A stretch of DNA of 64,000 nucleotides from assembly GCF_000157895.3 (NCBI RefSeq), contig NC_022663.1, positions 4,960,001 to 5,024,000 of the forward strand, read 5' to 3'. The notes under the pieces were generated by a model. The model did not search any database. It saw only the letters and a program-made list of their open reading frames with translations, and had not been told where the DNA came from. Positions within the stretch are counted from its first letter, which is position 1; every line of letters starts with the position of its first letter. The position numbers were made by a program, and so were the translations under genes. This document shows positions 24,982-33,186 of this stretch, one piece after another. The stretch is from Mycobacterium kansasii ATCC 12478 (lineage in GTDB: Bacteria; Actinomycetota; Actinomycetes; Mycobacteriales; Mycobacteriaceae).

Positions 24982-26790
24982 CTACCTGAATCGCCCGAGC
25001 GCTCTACGCAGCACGCCGCCGGACGGGTCGGCCGGGGGCTGACGCTTGGCATACGGCCACGGCTGATTGCGCTCCGGCACCGACACCGCCCGTTGCTGCT
25101 TGAGCTGCATCCGCAGATGTTGGCGCAGCTCGTGTAGGGCGGGGTCAGTCCATCGGTTGTCTGCCTCGATGGGGTCGGTGGTCAGGTCGTAGAGCTCCCA
25201 CTGGTCGTCGACGGGATCGGTGCGGTACGCCTCGCCGCCGATGCCGTTGCCGGCCAGGTGACGCACGCCCGGTTCGGTCCAGGTGGCCGGGTCGTCGAAG
25301 GTGCGTACCAGCTTCCACAGGTGCCCGGCGCCGCCGACGGCGTCGGAGTCGTCGACGCGTACGACGAGCCCCTCGAAGTTGGAGGCCACGTGCGCGGGCA
25401 CCTTGATCCGCAGCGGCGCGGGCGGATTCACGGTTCGGCCCAGCTGCCGGGCAAACGCCGACGCGCCGGTGTCGCCTTCGAGCACGTTGTCACGCGTCAT
25501 CACGTACACAGCCCGGGACCGATCGGCGGGTCCGCCGTCGACCACCGGCATCAGGTTGCGGCCGGGAAGGGGGTGCACTTCGGTGAACGACTCGGCGAGT
25601 TGTGCGGCCGCGACGTCGGCGTCGACCCCCGCCGCGCCGAGCAGCGTTGGCACCAGGTCGACGTGCGATGTCGGCGCCGAAACGGTGCGCGCCGTGGTCG
25701 CGTCGGCGCCGATGCGGGCGATGACGAACGGCACCCGGGTGGCCTCGTCGTAGAGGTTGAACCACTTCTGGTGCAGGCCGCCGTGAGCTCCCAGCAGGTC
25801 GCCGTGATCGGCGGTGCGCACCAGAACTGCATTGTCCGAGCCGCCCTCGGTGACCGCTCGGCGCACCCGGTCGATCGGTCCGTCGACCTCGGCGTGCAGG
25901 CGGTAGTAGAGGTCGCGGTAGCGCTGCGCGTTGCGTCCATAGTTGCGTTTGACCACCCGTGCCGGACCGTAGCCGGAGTAGTAGGCCTCCCGAAACGCGA
26001 TCTGGGCAGCCGGTTTTGCCTGCAGATCTTCGTCGGCGGTGGGCGCGGGGTGCACCGGCGGCGGGTCCAGCAGGGACGGCTTGAGCGGATTGCGTCGCAC
26101 CCACGCCGGGAACAGCACGATGTCGTGCGGGTTGACGAAGCTGGCCACCAGCAGGAACGGGCGCAGCGCCGCGGCGTCACCGGCGCGTCGCCGTGCGTAG
26201 CGGTCGTTGAGCCAGGCGACCACCCGATCGGCGATCAGCGGATCGCGGCGCAGGCCGCAGTCGGACATGGCGGCCCCGTGCGGTTCGGGACCTACCCAAC
26301 CGGAGAAACCGTAGGGACCCAGCGGGTCGGCGTCGAGGTAGCGCTGCACCGCGGCCGGGTCGACGACGCCGTCGTCGTCGTTGGTGGCCAGCGATCCGCC
26401 GGTCTCGGGGTCGTGCAGGTCGGCGTGCGAGATGTGCCACTTGCCGTCGTAGTGGGTGTCATAGCCGGCCGCGCGGAACCAGTTGCCCAGGGTCGGCACC
26501 TCGCCGGCGCGCAGCCAGCGCAGCCGCGAGTCGTCGAATCGTTTGCCGATGCCGTCGGTCTGGGTGACCCCGTGCAGGTCGGGGTAGTGACCGGTGAATA
26601 TCGTGGGGCGGCTGGGCACGCAGGCCAGCGAGCCGGTGTAGTGCCGGGTGAAATTCACCCCGTGCTCGTCGAACCACCGGCGCCCGGTCAGGGTGCGCTG
26701 TCGCCAGGCCAGGATGTCGGCCGACTCGTAGGGCGGAACCGCGCGCTCCTCGTCGGTCATCACGATGACGATGTCGGGGCGATCAGCCAT
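24982..26790 (-). CDS. Sulfatase (formylglycine-dependent)
   Basis: A 602-residue type I sulfatase of the alkaline-phosphatase superfamily. Metal ligands start in VIVMTDEER (~8-16). The active-site CVPSRPTIFTG holds Cys57, which the formylglycine-generating enzyme would oxidise. Further ligands are in RTADHGDLLGAHGG, and the middle contains typical DLHDPETGG and PHDIVLFP segments. No signal peptide is seen, so it acts in the cytosol unless processed otherwise. The equivalent in H37Rv is Rv3077. The 3' end overlaps nothing; upstream it overlaps the SRPBCC frame by eight bases, so the two are co-transcribed. The natural sulfate ester is unknown. Confidence 0.9.
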   Translation of the reverse strand: MADRPDIVIVMTDEERAVPPYESADILAWRQRTLTGRRWFDEHGVNFTRHYTGSLACVPSRPTIFTGHYPDLHGVTQTDGIGKRFDDSRLRWLRAGEVPTLGNWFRAAGYDTHYDGKWHISHADLHDPETGGSLATNDDDGVVDPAAVQRYLDADPLGPYGFSGWVGPEPHGAAMSDCGLRRDPLIADRVVAWLNDRYARRRAGDAAALRPFLLVASFVNPHDIVLFPAWVRRNPLKPSLLDPPPVHPAPTADEDLQAKPAAQIAFREAYYSGYGPARVVKRNYGRNAQRYRDLYYRLHAEVDGPIDRVRRAVTEGGSDNAVLVRTADHGDLLGAHGGLHQKWFNLYDEATRVPFVIARIGADATTARTVSAPTSHVDLVPTLLGAAGVDADVAAAQLAESFTEVHPLPGRNLMPVVDGGPADRSRAVYVMTRDNVLEGDTGASAFARQLGRTVNPPAPLRIKVPAHVASNFEGLVVRVDDSDAVGGAGHLWKLVRTFDDPATWTEPGVRHLAGNGIGGEAYRTDPVDDQWELYDLTTDPIEADNRWTDPALHELRQHLRMQLKQQRAVSVPERNQPWPYAKRQPPADPSGGVLRRALGRFR

Positions 26791-27248
26791 GCATATTCTC
26801 CAATCGGTGTGCCAGCCCGGCCAGCATCGCCTCGGACTGCTTGGCCAGGACGCGGAGCGCGACCCACTCCGCCATCCGCGCCGGCTTGCCGTCGCCGACC
26901 TCGACCGTGCTGGTCAGGCTCACCACTGTGGCGGCGCCCGCCGGGCCGCTGGGCCGCAGCGTCCAGCAGTTGGCGACCTTGCGTAACCGCGGCGGCAGGC
27001 CCTCGATGTCGTAGGTCAGCCTGGTGGGTGGCTCGAACTCGGTGATGCGTTCCACCAGCGCGTTGCTGCCCACCTGCACCCGGCGGGTGGTACCCACCGG
27101 TCCGCCGCCCGGGCCGTGGTTCAACACACACGAATGGTCGACCCCGCCGGCCCACGAACTCAGGGCGCCGAAGTCGGCCAGGATGTCCCAAATCGCCTGC
27201 GCTCGGCCGTTATGGTCCGGCTGCGACTGATGCCTGCCACTCCGCCAT
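26783..27248 (-). pseudogene. SRPBCC-family (START-like) protein with a probable frameshift
   Basis: From about 27210 the frame encodes AIWDILADFGALSSWAGGVD, then a full SRPBCC lipid-binding fold ending AHRLENMHG. No start codon exists in this frame before the upstream P450. A good family start, ATG 27248 with MAEWQASVAAG, lies one frame away; removing one C in the GGACCAT run near 27211-27214 joins it as SVAAGHNGRAQAIWDIL. So the gene has a single-base insertion or the read has an error. It would bind a hydrophobic ligand and sits between the sulfatase and the P450 in one strand-wise cluster. Confidence 0.65.
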
Positions 27249-27306
27249 CCAACACCATCGCGGGCCGGGGTTTCATGCGGTTGACGCAGACCCGGTTCGC
27301 GCGGGC

Positions 27307-28497
27307 TCAGGGTAGCAGGATGCGCAGCCGCTCCCAGCCGCGAACGGTGGAGGTCGGCGCGAGCTTGAGGCTGTCGTAGTCGACGTCCCATTCGGGCCAC
27401 CGGTTGAGCAATTCGTCGAGGGCGACCCTGCCTTCCAGCCGTGCCAGGTTCGCGCCGAGGCAGTAGTGCACGCCTTTGCCGAACGTGAGGTGGGAGATGT
27501 TGTCGCGGTGGATGTCGAACGTGTCGGGATCCCGGTAGCGCAACGGGTCTCGGTTGGCGGCGCCGAAGAGCAGCAGGACAGCGCTGTGGGCGGGCACCGT
27601 GGTGTCGTAGCACTCGAACTCGCGAAGGGTATAGCGCGCGACATGGGGTCCGGTCGGCTCGTAGCGCAACGTCTCGTCGACCGTGCGGGTCAACAGCGAA
27701 CGGTCCTGCGCGACTTCGCGGCGTTGGTTGGGATGCTCGGCGAGCACCTTGGCCAGCCAGCCGATCAGTCGTCCGGTGGTTTCGTTGCCGGCGCCGGCGA
27801 CGACCTGGGTGTAATGCAGCACCTCGTTGCGGGTGAGCTTTCTGGTGACGCCGTTTTCGTCTTCGAACTCGACGTTGAGCAGCGCGGTCATCAGGTCGTC
27901 GGAGGGGTTCTTGGCGCGCCAGTCGACGTAGTCGGCGTAGATGCGGCCGTCGGCGATCGCGTCCGGATCGGCCACCTTCATCGGCGTACCGGGTTTGGTG
28001 CGCAGGTTGGCGTCGTTGGCGTCCCGGACACTGATCTGGTCGCCTTCGGGGATGCCCAGCAGCATGCCGATGACGCGCATCGGCATCATCGACGCGAGGT
28101 TGGCGATGATGTCAAAGCCGTCCGAGCCGACCAGCGGATCCAGGCAACGCACGCAGTAGGCCCGGATCTGGTCTTCGAGTTCGGCCATCCGGCGCGGGGT
28201 GAAGACCCGCGACATGACGCCGCGCAGCCTCGTGTGTGCGGGCGGGTCCTGGAACATCATCACGCCGGGAGGCATGTCGAACTTGGACTGGATCAGTTCG
28301 AGAATGTCGCTTCGGCTGTTGGAGAACGTCTCCCAATCCGACAGCGCCTTCTCGACGTCGGCGTGGCGTGACAGCGCCCAGAAGTTGTAGCGCTCGTTGT
28401 AATAGATCGGCGCCTCGTCGCGCAGGCGGGCGTAGGTGGGGTAGGGGTCGGCGGCGATGTTGACGTCGTAAGGGTCGTAGTAGAGCCCGGTTTTCAT
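27307..28497 (-). CDS. Cytochrome P450
   Basis: An intact 396-residue bacterial class I P450. It has the N-terminal YYDPYDVNIAADPYPTYARL, I-helix VAGAGNETTGRLIGW with the acid/Thr pair region, the ExxR pair in DETLRYEP and the haem loop FGKGVHYCLG with Cys346. It is a paralogue of the broken P450 at 7980-9197 (same family style), but intact. It needs a ferredoxin that is not encoded nearby. It is followed by the SRPBCC and sulfatase genes and preceded by a mycofactocin-type SDR nine bases away, so the four form a likely operon for oxidation of a lipophilic alcohol or ring compound. Confidence 0.92.
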   Translation of the reverse strand: MKTGLYYDPYDVNIAADPYPTYARLRDEAPIYYNERYNFWALSRHADVEKALSDWETFSNSRSDILELIQSKFDMPPGVMMFQDPPAHTRLRGVMSRVFTPRRMAELEDQIRAYCVRCLDPLVGSDGFDIIANLASMMPMRVIGMLLGIPEGDQISVRDANDANLRTKPGTPMKVADPDAIADGRIYADYVDWRAKNPSDDLMTALLNVEFEDENGVTRKLTRNEVLHYTQVVAGAGNETTGRLIGWLAKVLAEHPNQRREVAQDRSLLTRTVDETLRYEPTGPHVARYTLREFECYDTTVPAHSAVLLLFGAANRDPLRYRDPDTFDIHRDNISHLTFGKGVHYCLGANLARLEGRVALDELLNRWPEWDVDYDSLKLAPTSTVRGWERLRILLP

Positions 28498-28506
28498 GTG
28501 CTGGTC

Positions 28507-29334
28507 CTACTTCAGGCAGCTGCCCGCGTCGACGGGCAGCGCGACGCCGGTGATGTAGCGCGATTCGGCAGACGCCAGGAACAGGACCGCGTTGGTGATG
28601 TCCGCGGCGGTGACCCAGGGGATTGGCAGGATGTGGAAGGTCCGGCAGATCGGGGCAAAGTCGTCGAGGCCCGGATTTTCCAAGTCGGGCCGGAACAGGC
28701 GAAAAGTGTTGTCGTTGATCAACAATGGCGTGTTCACGTGTGTCGGGTGTACCGAGTTGACGCGGATGTTTCGCGGACCCAGCTCGACAGCGAAGGACCG
28801 CATCAGCCCGACGACCCCGTGTTTGGCCGCGACGTAGTGCCCGGTGTGTGGATATGCCTTGAGTCCGGCGACCGAGCTGGTCAAGACAATTGATGCGCCC
28901 GAATCAAGATGGGGCACCGCGGCTTTCACCGACTTCCAGACGCCGCTGAGGTTGACGTCGATCATTTGCTGCCACAGGCCTTCGTCCATGCGGTCCAGCC
29001 GGACGCCCACGGTGCCGATGCCGGCGTTGGCGACGACGATGTCCAGCCGGCCGAGTTGCTCGACCCCGCCGTCGACGGCGGCCTTGAGCGAGTCGTAATC
29101 GCGGACGTCGACTTCGGCGGTGACGATCCGCCGGTCCTGGGCCTTGACGAGGTCGGCCGTCTCCGCGAGGTCTTCGGGTGTCGCAGGTGGTGCCGCCGAG
29201 TTCTCGATCGGTTGGCAGATGTCGACCGCGATGATGTCGGCGCCTTCCTGCGCGAGTCGCACGGCGTGACTGCGGCCCTGGCCGCGGGCCGCGCCGGTGA
29301 CAAACGCGACCTTGTCGTCGACTCGGCCGGCCAT
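28507..29334 (-). CDS. Mycofactocin-coupled short-chain dehydrogenase
   Basis: A 275-residue SDR of the mycofactocin-associated type. The nucleotide motif TGAARGQGRSHAVRLAQEGA is followed by IIAVDICQPIENSAAPPATP, an insertion characteristic of this subfamily, whose members keep NAD bound and pass electrons to the peptide cofactor mycofactocin. The catalytic residues are Ser in LTSSVAG and YVAAKHG. It is the first gene of the P450/SRPBCC/sulfatase strand and is divergent from a TetR regulator with a double operator between them. Confidence 0.88.
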   Translation of the reverse strand: MAGRVDDKVAFVTGAARGQGRSHAVRLAQEGADIIAVDICQPIENSAAPPATPEDLAETADLVKAQDRRIVTAEVDVRDYDSLKAAVDGGVEQLGRLDIVVANAGIGTVGVRLDRMDEGLWQQMIDVNLSGVWKSVKAAVPHLDSGASIVLTSSVAGLKAYPHTGHYVAAKHGVVGLMRSFAVELGPRNIRVNSVHPTHVNTPLLINDNTFRLFRPDLENPGLDDFAPICRTFHILPIPWVTAADITNAVLFLASAESRYITGVALPVDAGSCLK

Positions 29335-29350
29335 CGTGCCTCCTCGTTGA

Positions 29351-29387
29351 GTAACGTTGTTACACCCGGTACGGTAACGATGTTACC
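29351..29387. promoter_or_regulatory. Double palindromic operator between SDR and TetR genes
   Basis: Two copies of the same inverted repeat: GTAACGTTGTTAC at 29351-29363 and GGTAACGATGTTACC at 29373-29387, arms GTAAC/GTTAC around three bases, 22 bases centre to centre, which is about two helical turns. This spacing suits cooperative binding by two dimers. It sits exactly between the divergent starts. Confidence 0.7.
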
Positions 29388-29401
29388 GAGCGAGGGCAAG
29401 G

Positions 29402-30001
29402 GTGGTGGTGGTGACCGGCGACCCGGAGCGCCCGCACGACCGCAGCCTCGATCCCATCCTGGAAGTGGTCGTCGACATCCTGGAGACCGGTGGCTACGAC
29501 GCCGTCCAGCTGCGGGAGGTGGCCCGGCGCGCGCGGACCTCACTGGCCACCATCTACAAGCGTTATCCAACCCGAGACGCGCTGATCCTGGCGGCGCTCG
29601 AGCGCTGGATGGACGAGAACCGCTACGCCGGTCTGGCCACGCAGCAACCCGGCCCGGACGAATCCATCTACGACGGACTGATGCGCGTGTTCCGGACGAT
29701 TTTCGAACCCTGGGAGCGTCACCCGGACATGCTGCGGGCCTATTACCGTGCGCGGTCCGCCCCCGGTGGTCAGCGACTGGTGAGCCGGGGTCTCGACGCC
29801 GTTGTGCCCGCCGCGATGGCCGTGCTCGACGAGGCCGACCCCGACCTCGTCGCAGATCTGCCCCCGATCGTGTCCAACCTGGCCTACGGCCTGGTGGCGC
29901 GATTCACGGCCGGCGAAATCGCCATCACCGAGATCTTGCCGACCCTGGACCGCGCCCTGTTCCGGCTGACCGCGGGCCACGAACGTCGCGGTTCGCGATG
30001 A
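29402..30001 (+). CDS. TetR-family regulator, KstR-like
   Basis: A 199-residue TetR protein. The helix-turn-helix region GGYDAVQLREVARRARTSLA, TIYKRYPTRDALI is close in style to the cholesterol regulator KstR (GGYEAVQMRAVADRA in the KstR I recall). The start is one of four tandem GTG codons at 29402-29411, with GAGGG upstream. It is divergent from the mycofactocin-type SDR/P450 strand and followed by the CitE-like gene, so it likely controls both. A CoA-thioester or steroid-like inducer is plausible but inferred. Confidence 0.87.
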   Translation: MVVVTGDPERPHDRSLDPILEVVVDILETGGYDAVQLREVARRARTSLATIYKRYPTRDALILAALERWMDENRYAGLATQQPGPDESIYDGLMRVFRTIFEPWERHPDMLRAYYRARSAPGGQRLVSRGLDAVVPAAMAVLDEADPDLVADLPPIVSNLAYGLVARFTAGEIAITEILPTLDRALFRLTAGHERRGSR

Positions 30002-30047
30002 GGCTACGGTTTAGGGAGGTTTAGGTAACCGCGCTACACCCACGGAA

Positions 30048-30989
30048 ATGATGATGACCACTGAACACGCAATGTACGACCAGGTCGACGGCGCCGCTAC
30101 GGATCCCGATGACATCGGTTCACGCATCGATCCCGTTCTCGCCCGAAGCTGGCTGTTGGTCAACGGCGCGCACGGCGAGCGATTCCAGTCCGCGGCGCAT
30201 TCTCGCGCCGACATCGTCGTCCTCGACATCGAGGATGCCGTGGCGCCCAAAGACAAGCCGACCGCCCGCGACAACGTGGTGCGCTGGCTGGGCGCCGGAA
30301 ACGGCGACTGGGTTCGTATCAACGGCTTCGGCACCCCGTGGTGGGCGGACGACATAGCCGCGCTGGCCGGCACGTCGATCGGCGGCGTGATGCTGGCGAT
30401 GGTGGAATCGGTGGACCATGTCACCGAGACCACGCTGCGACTGCCGAACGTGCCGATCGTGGCGCTGGTCGAAACGGCCCGCGGCCTGGAGCGCATCACC
30501 GAGATCGCCTCGGCAAAAGGCACCTTCCGGCTGGCCTTCGGCATCGGCGATTTCCGCCGCGACACCGGTTTCGGCGAAGATCCGACCACTCTGGCCTACG
30601 CCCGATCACGGTTCACCATCGCCGCCAAGGCCGCCAACCTGCCCAGTGCCATCGACGGGCCGACCATCGGCACCAACCCGCTCAAGCTCATCGAGGCCAC
30701 GGCCGTCTCCGTCGAATTCGGCATGACCGGCAAGATCTGCCTGTCGCCCGAACAATGCGCCGTGGTGAACGAGGGATTGTCCCCGTCGCAAGACGAAATC
30801 GGCTGGGCCAAAGAATTTTTCGCCGAGTTTCAGCGCGACGGCGGAGAGATCCGCAACGGCTCCGATCTGCCGCGCATTGCTCGGGCCACCAAGATCCTCG
30901 ACCTGGCCCGCGCCTACGGCATCGAGGTCTCGGAGTTCGAGGACGAACGGGTTCACATGCCCGCCCCGACGGACACCTATCACTATTAG
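30048..30989 (+). CDS. HpcH/HpaI-CitE-like lyase
   Basis: A 313-residue TIM-barrel protein of the citrate lyase beta-subunit/malyl-CoA lyase family. Landmarks are RSWLLVNGAHGERFQSA, IVVLDIEDAVAPKDKPTAR with the acidic metal ligand, WVRINGFGT, VALVETARGLERI with another ligand Glu, and FGIGDFRRDTGF. It would cleave or hydrolyse a 3-hydroxyacyl-CoA such as malyl- or citramalyl-CoA. The N-terminal ~25 residues are extra. H37Rv Rv3075c is the counterpart. It follows the TetR gene by 46 bases. Confidence 0.85.
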   Translation: MMMTTEHAMYDQVDGAATDPDDIGSRIDPVLARSWLLVNGAHGERFQSAAHSRADIVVLDIEDAVAPKDKPTARDNVVRWLGAGNGDWVRINGFGTPWWADDIAALAGTSIGGVMLAMVESVDHVTETTLRLPNVPIVALVETARGLERITEIASAKGTFRLAFGIGDFRRDTGFGEDPTTLAYARSRFTIAAKAANLPSAIDGPTIGTNPLKLIEATAVSVEFGMTGKICLSPEQCAVVNEGLSPSQDEIGWAKEFFAEFQRDGGEIRNGSDLPRIARATKILDLARAYGIEVSEFEDERVHMPAPTDTYHY

Positions 30990-31007
30990 GCCACTATTGG
31001 GCCACTA

Positions 31008-32273
31008 TTAGGCGGCGTGCCGAGCGAGCGCGATGCCGATGCGGACCTCGACGTCGCTGACCGTGATCGGCGGTATCCGCGGTGGCGCCCCGGACCGGTA
31101 TCGCTTACCCGTTGGGGTGGTGAATTCCGCTGTGTGCGTGTGGTTTTCGTCGTTCGTTGTCACCTGCCAGCCAGGGGCTTGCTTGGCGTAGTTGCAGCGC
31201 TCGCAGGAGCCGAGCCCGTTATTCGCGGTGGTCGCACCGCCTTCGGCCCACGGCCGGGCATGGTCGCGGTGTCGGATCGGCGCGTCGCAGTAGGGCGTTC
31301 GGCACCGCTGATCCCGCAACTCGATGAAGGCGGCCAGCCCGCGAGGAAACAGCCGCGAACGTGACTCCATAGCGACCAGCGCTCCGCTCCGCGGATGGGC
31401 GTAGAGCCTGCGCAGCGTTGCCCTCGAGCGTGGATCAGCGACGGTGTCCGCGACCATCGCGCGGGCCACAGCCGCGGGGATGGGGCCATAGCCGCAGACA
31501 TCCGCCGGGGCGCTGTCAGCGCCGAGCAGCGTCTCGTCGGACAGGACCAGGTTGACCGCGATCGGCGCCGGAACCGTCGCGGCCCGGCCGGTGACCCGCT
31601 CTACCAGGGTGTCTGCCATGACCTGTCCGCGTGGGCGCCCGTCGCGGCACGCGTCAGCTTCACGGCACAGCGCCGCATACACCGACACGCCCTGGGCTAC
31701 CGGGAGCAGCGCGGTCACATACGACATGGTGTCGGGTGCGGGTCGGATGGTGACCCTGCGTTCCTCGGCGGCCGTGGCCGCCCGGTCGGCGACGGCATGC
31801 GGGTCCAGCCGGCAGGCGATCGCCTTGGCGGCCGCGGCCACCCGCGCATCGCCCAGCCCATCGAGGTTCGCCGGGTCACCACACAACTCGGCGTCCAGCG
31901 TGCGCCGATCTGCCACGTCCAGACAGGCGCTCTCCCGCACGATCAGGGTGGCCCGCCATTCCGACAGGGCCCCGCGCTCCAGCGCGGCGAGAGTGTGCGG
32001 CATCTCGTCCACCAGAGCCTTCGCAAAGTCGAGATGCCGGGCGCCGCGGGCCGGTGAGTCTCGTCGCGCCAGCGCGACCTCGTTGGCCACGCCACGTCCG
32101 CGCCGCTCGGCGGGCATGCCGGCGGCAGCTTCGGCGGCCCGGCGTGCCCTGTCCAGGGCGGCCGCCGCTCGGGCCTGGCCCGCTGCAGCCGCCGATTTGA
32201 CCCTCTCCAGCTCGGCGATGCGCTCGATCAAGGTCGCTTGGTCGGCGCTGGGGTCGATCATCGAATCGAACAT
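31008..32273 (-). CDS. 13E12-type DUF222/HNH endonuclease-domain protein
   Basis: A ~421-residue member of the mycobacterial 13E12 repeat family. The N-terminal two thirds is the helical DUF222 domain (an Ala/Arg-rich coiled-coil region, then LDGLGDARVAAAAKAIA). The C-terminal HNH motif is RCRTPYCDAPIRHRDHARPW, then GLGSCERCNYAKQAPGW, with paired cysteines and His consistent with a zinc-bound nuclease site. The role is unproved; copies are scattered through mycobacterial genomes and often mark recombination targets. Rv3074 is the positional match. ATG 32273 is chosen; ATG 32285 is also in frame. Confidence 0.85.
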   Translation of the reverse strand: MFDSMIDPSADQATLIERIAELERVKSAAAAGQARAAAALDRARRAAEAAAGMPAERRGRGVANEVALARRDSPARGARHLDFAKALVDEMPHTLAALERGALSEWRATLIVRESACLDVADRRTLDAELCGDPANLDGLGDARVAAAAKAIACRLDPHAVADRAATAAEERRVTIRPAPDTMSYVTALLPVAQGVSVYAALCREADACRDGRPRGQVMADTLVERVTGRAATVPAPIAVNLVLSDETLLGADSAPADVCGYGPIPAAVARAMVADTVADPRSRATLRRLYAHPRSGALVAMESRSRLFPRGLAAFIELRDQRCRTPYCDAPIRHRDHARPWAEGGATTANNGLGSCERCNYAKQAPGWQVTTNDENHTHTAEFTTPTGKRYRSGAPPRIPPITVSDVEVRIGIALARHAA

Positions 32274-32426
32274 ACGTTCGATCATAACAGGGCTCCCCGA
32301 CCGACTGCAGATGACGTTCGGCCGGAGATGATCGACGTCGACGTGCGGCCGTCATGACTGTGAAGTTCCGGCGTAGCGTTGGTCCTGCTGACATCGGTGC
32401 TGATGACACTCATCGGGAGGCTGATC

Positions 32427-32804
32427 ATGAGGCCTGCACAAACGTTTGCGGTACCGTTGGTGGGCCTGGCTCTGACCTGTCCGGTGACCTTGCCGGTGGC
32501 CTTCCCGGTGGCCTTCCCGGTGGCCCAAGCCGATCCGCTCAGTACCGAGGATTCCTATTACACGAAGTTGCTTTCGGAGAACGGAGTGAACTACCAGGGC
32601 CGGGTCTCGCCGCAGACGATGATCGCCGAGGCCCACACCACCTGCGCGATGCTCGACCAGAGCCCCAACCCGCAGACGTACCAGGCGACGGTCAACAGAC
32701 TCGTCGGCGGTCCTGGCAACTTCACTCAGCAGGAGGCGAGGTCGACCGTGCTCGCTGCCGTCAACAGCTACTGCAGCCAGCACACCAATCTGCTGTATCA
32801 CTGA
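32427..32804 (+). CDS. Secreted DUF732 protein with a repeat-expanded signal peptide
   Basis: A 125-residue secreted protein. ATG 32427 is preceded by GGGAGG at six bases, better than ATG 32403. The signal peptide contains four tandem 12-base units around 32477-32525 that encode repeated (L/F)PVA(F) blocks, giving an unusually long hydrophobic stretch before cleavage at VAQA-DP. The mature part is a DUF732 domain with a Cys pair (HTTCAM, NSYCSQ) and YYTKLLSENGVNYQG. Function unknown. It is four bases upstream of the DUF488 gene. Confidence 0.82.
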   Translation: MRPAQTFAVPLVGLALTCPVTLPVAFPVAFPVAQADPLSTEDSYYTKLLSENGVNYQGRVSPQTMIAEAHTTCAMLDQSPNPQTYQATVNRLVGGPGNFTQQEARSTVLAAVNSYCSQHTNLLYH

Positions 32805-32808
32805 CGCC

Positions 32809-33165
32809 ATGGTCACCAAGCGCCGGATTCGAGTGACGCGGATCTATGAGGAGCCCGGTCCCGACGACGGCCAACGCATCCTGGTCGACGGCATCTGGCC
32901 GCGGGGAATCCGCAAAGACGATCCGCGAGTGGGTATCTGGCGCAAGGATGTCGCCCCGTCGAAGGAACTGCGTGAGTGGTACCACCACCGGCGGGAGCGG
33001 TTCGACGAATTCGAGGCGCGCTACGAAGCGGAACTGTCCGGCAGCCCAGCACTGGCCGAACTGCGGAAGCTCGCCGCGAGTGGGCCCATCACCCTGGTCA
33101 CCGCCACGCGCGAAATCGACGGCAGTCATGCGGCGGTCCTGGCGAAGCTGCTCAAGAGTGGCTGA
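32809..33165 (+). CDS. DUF488 family protein
   Basis: A 118-residue cytosolic protein. RRIRVTRIYEEPGPDDGQRI, LVDGIWPRGI, VAPSKELREWYHH and TLVTATREIDGSHAAVL are the diagnostic DUF488 segments. The function is unknown in bacteria. It begins four bases after the DUF732 stop and is followed by an LLM gene after 21 bases. Rv3073c and Rv3072c form the same pair in H37Rv. Confidence 0.88.
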   Translation: MVTKRRIRVTRIYEEPGPDDGQRILVDGIWPRGIRKDDPRVGIWRKDVAPSKELREWYHHRRERFDEFEARYEAELSGSPALAELRKLAASGPITLVTATREIDGSHAAVLAKLLKSG

Positions 33166-33186
33166 CCGGCATGAGACGATCGTCGG

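Noticed and set aside
25258..27045. Long plus-strand open frame of ~595 codons
   Set aside because: It is antisense to the sulfatase, whose catalytic motifs are complete. The frame is Arg/Gly/Val-rich without domains, a usual shadow in high-GC DNA.
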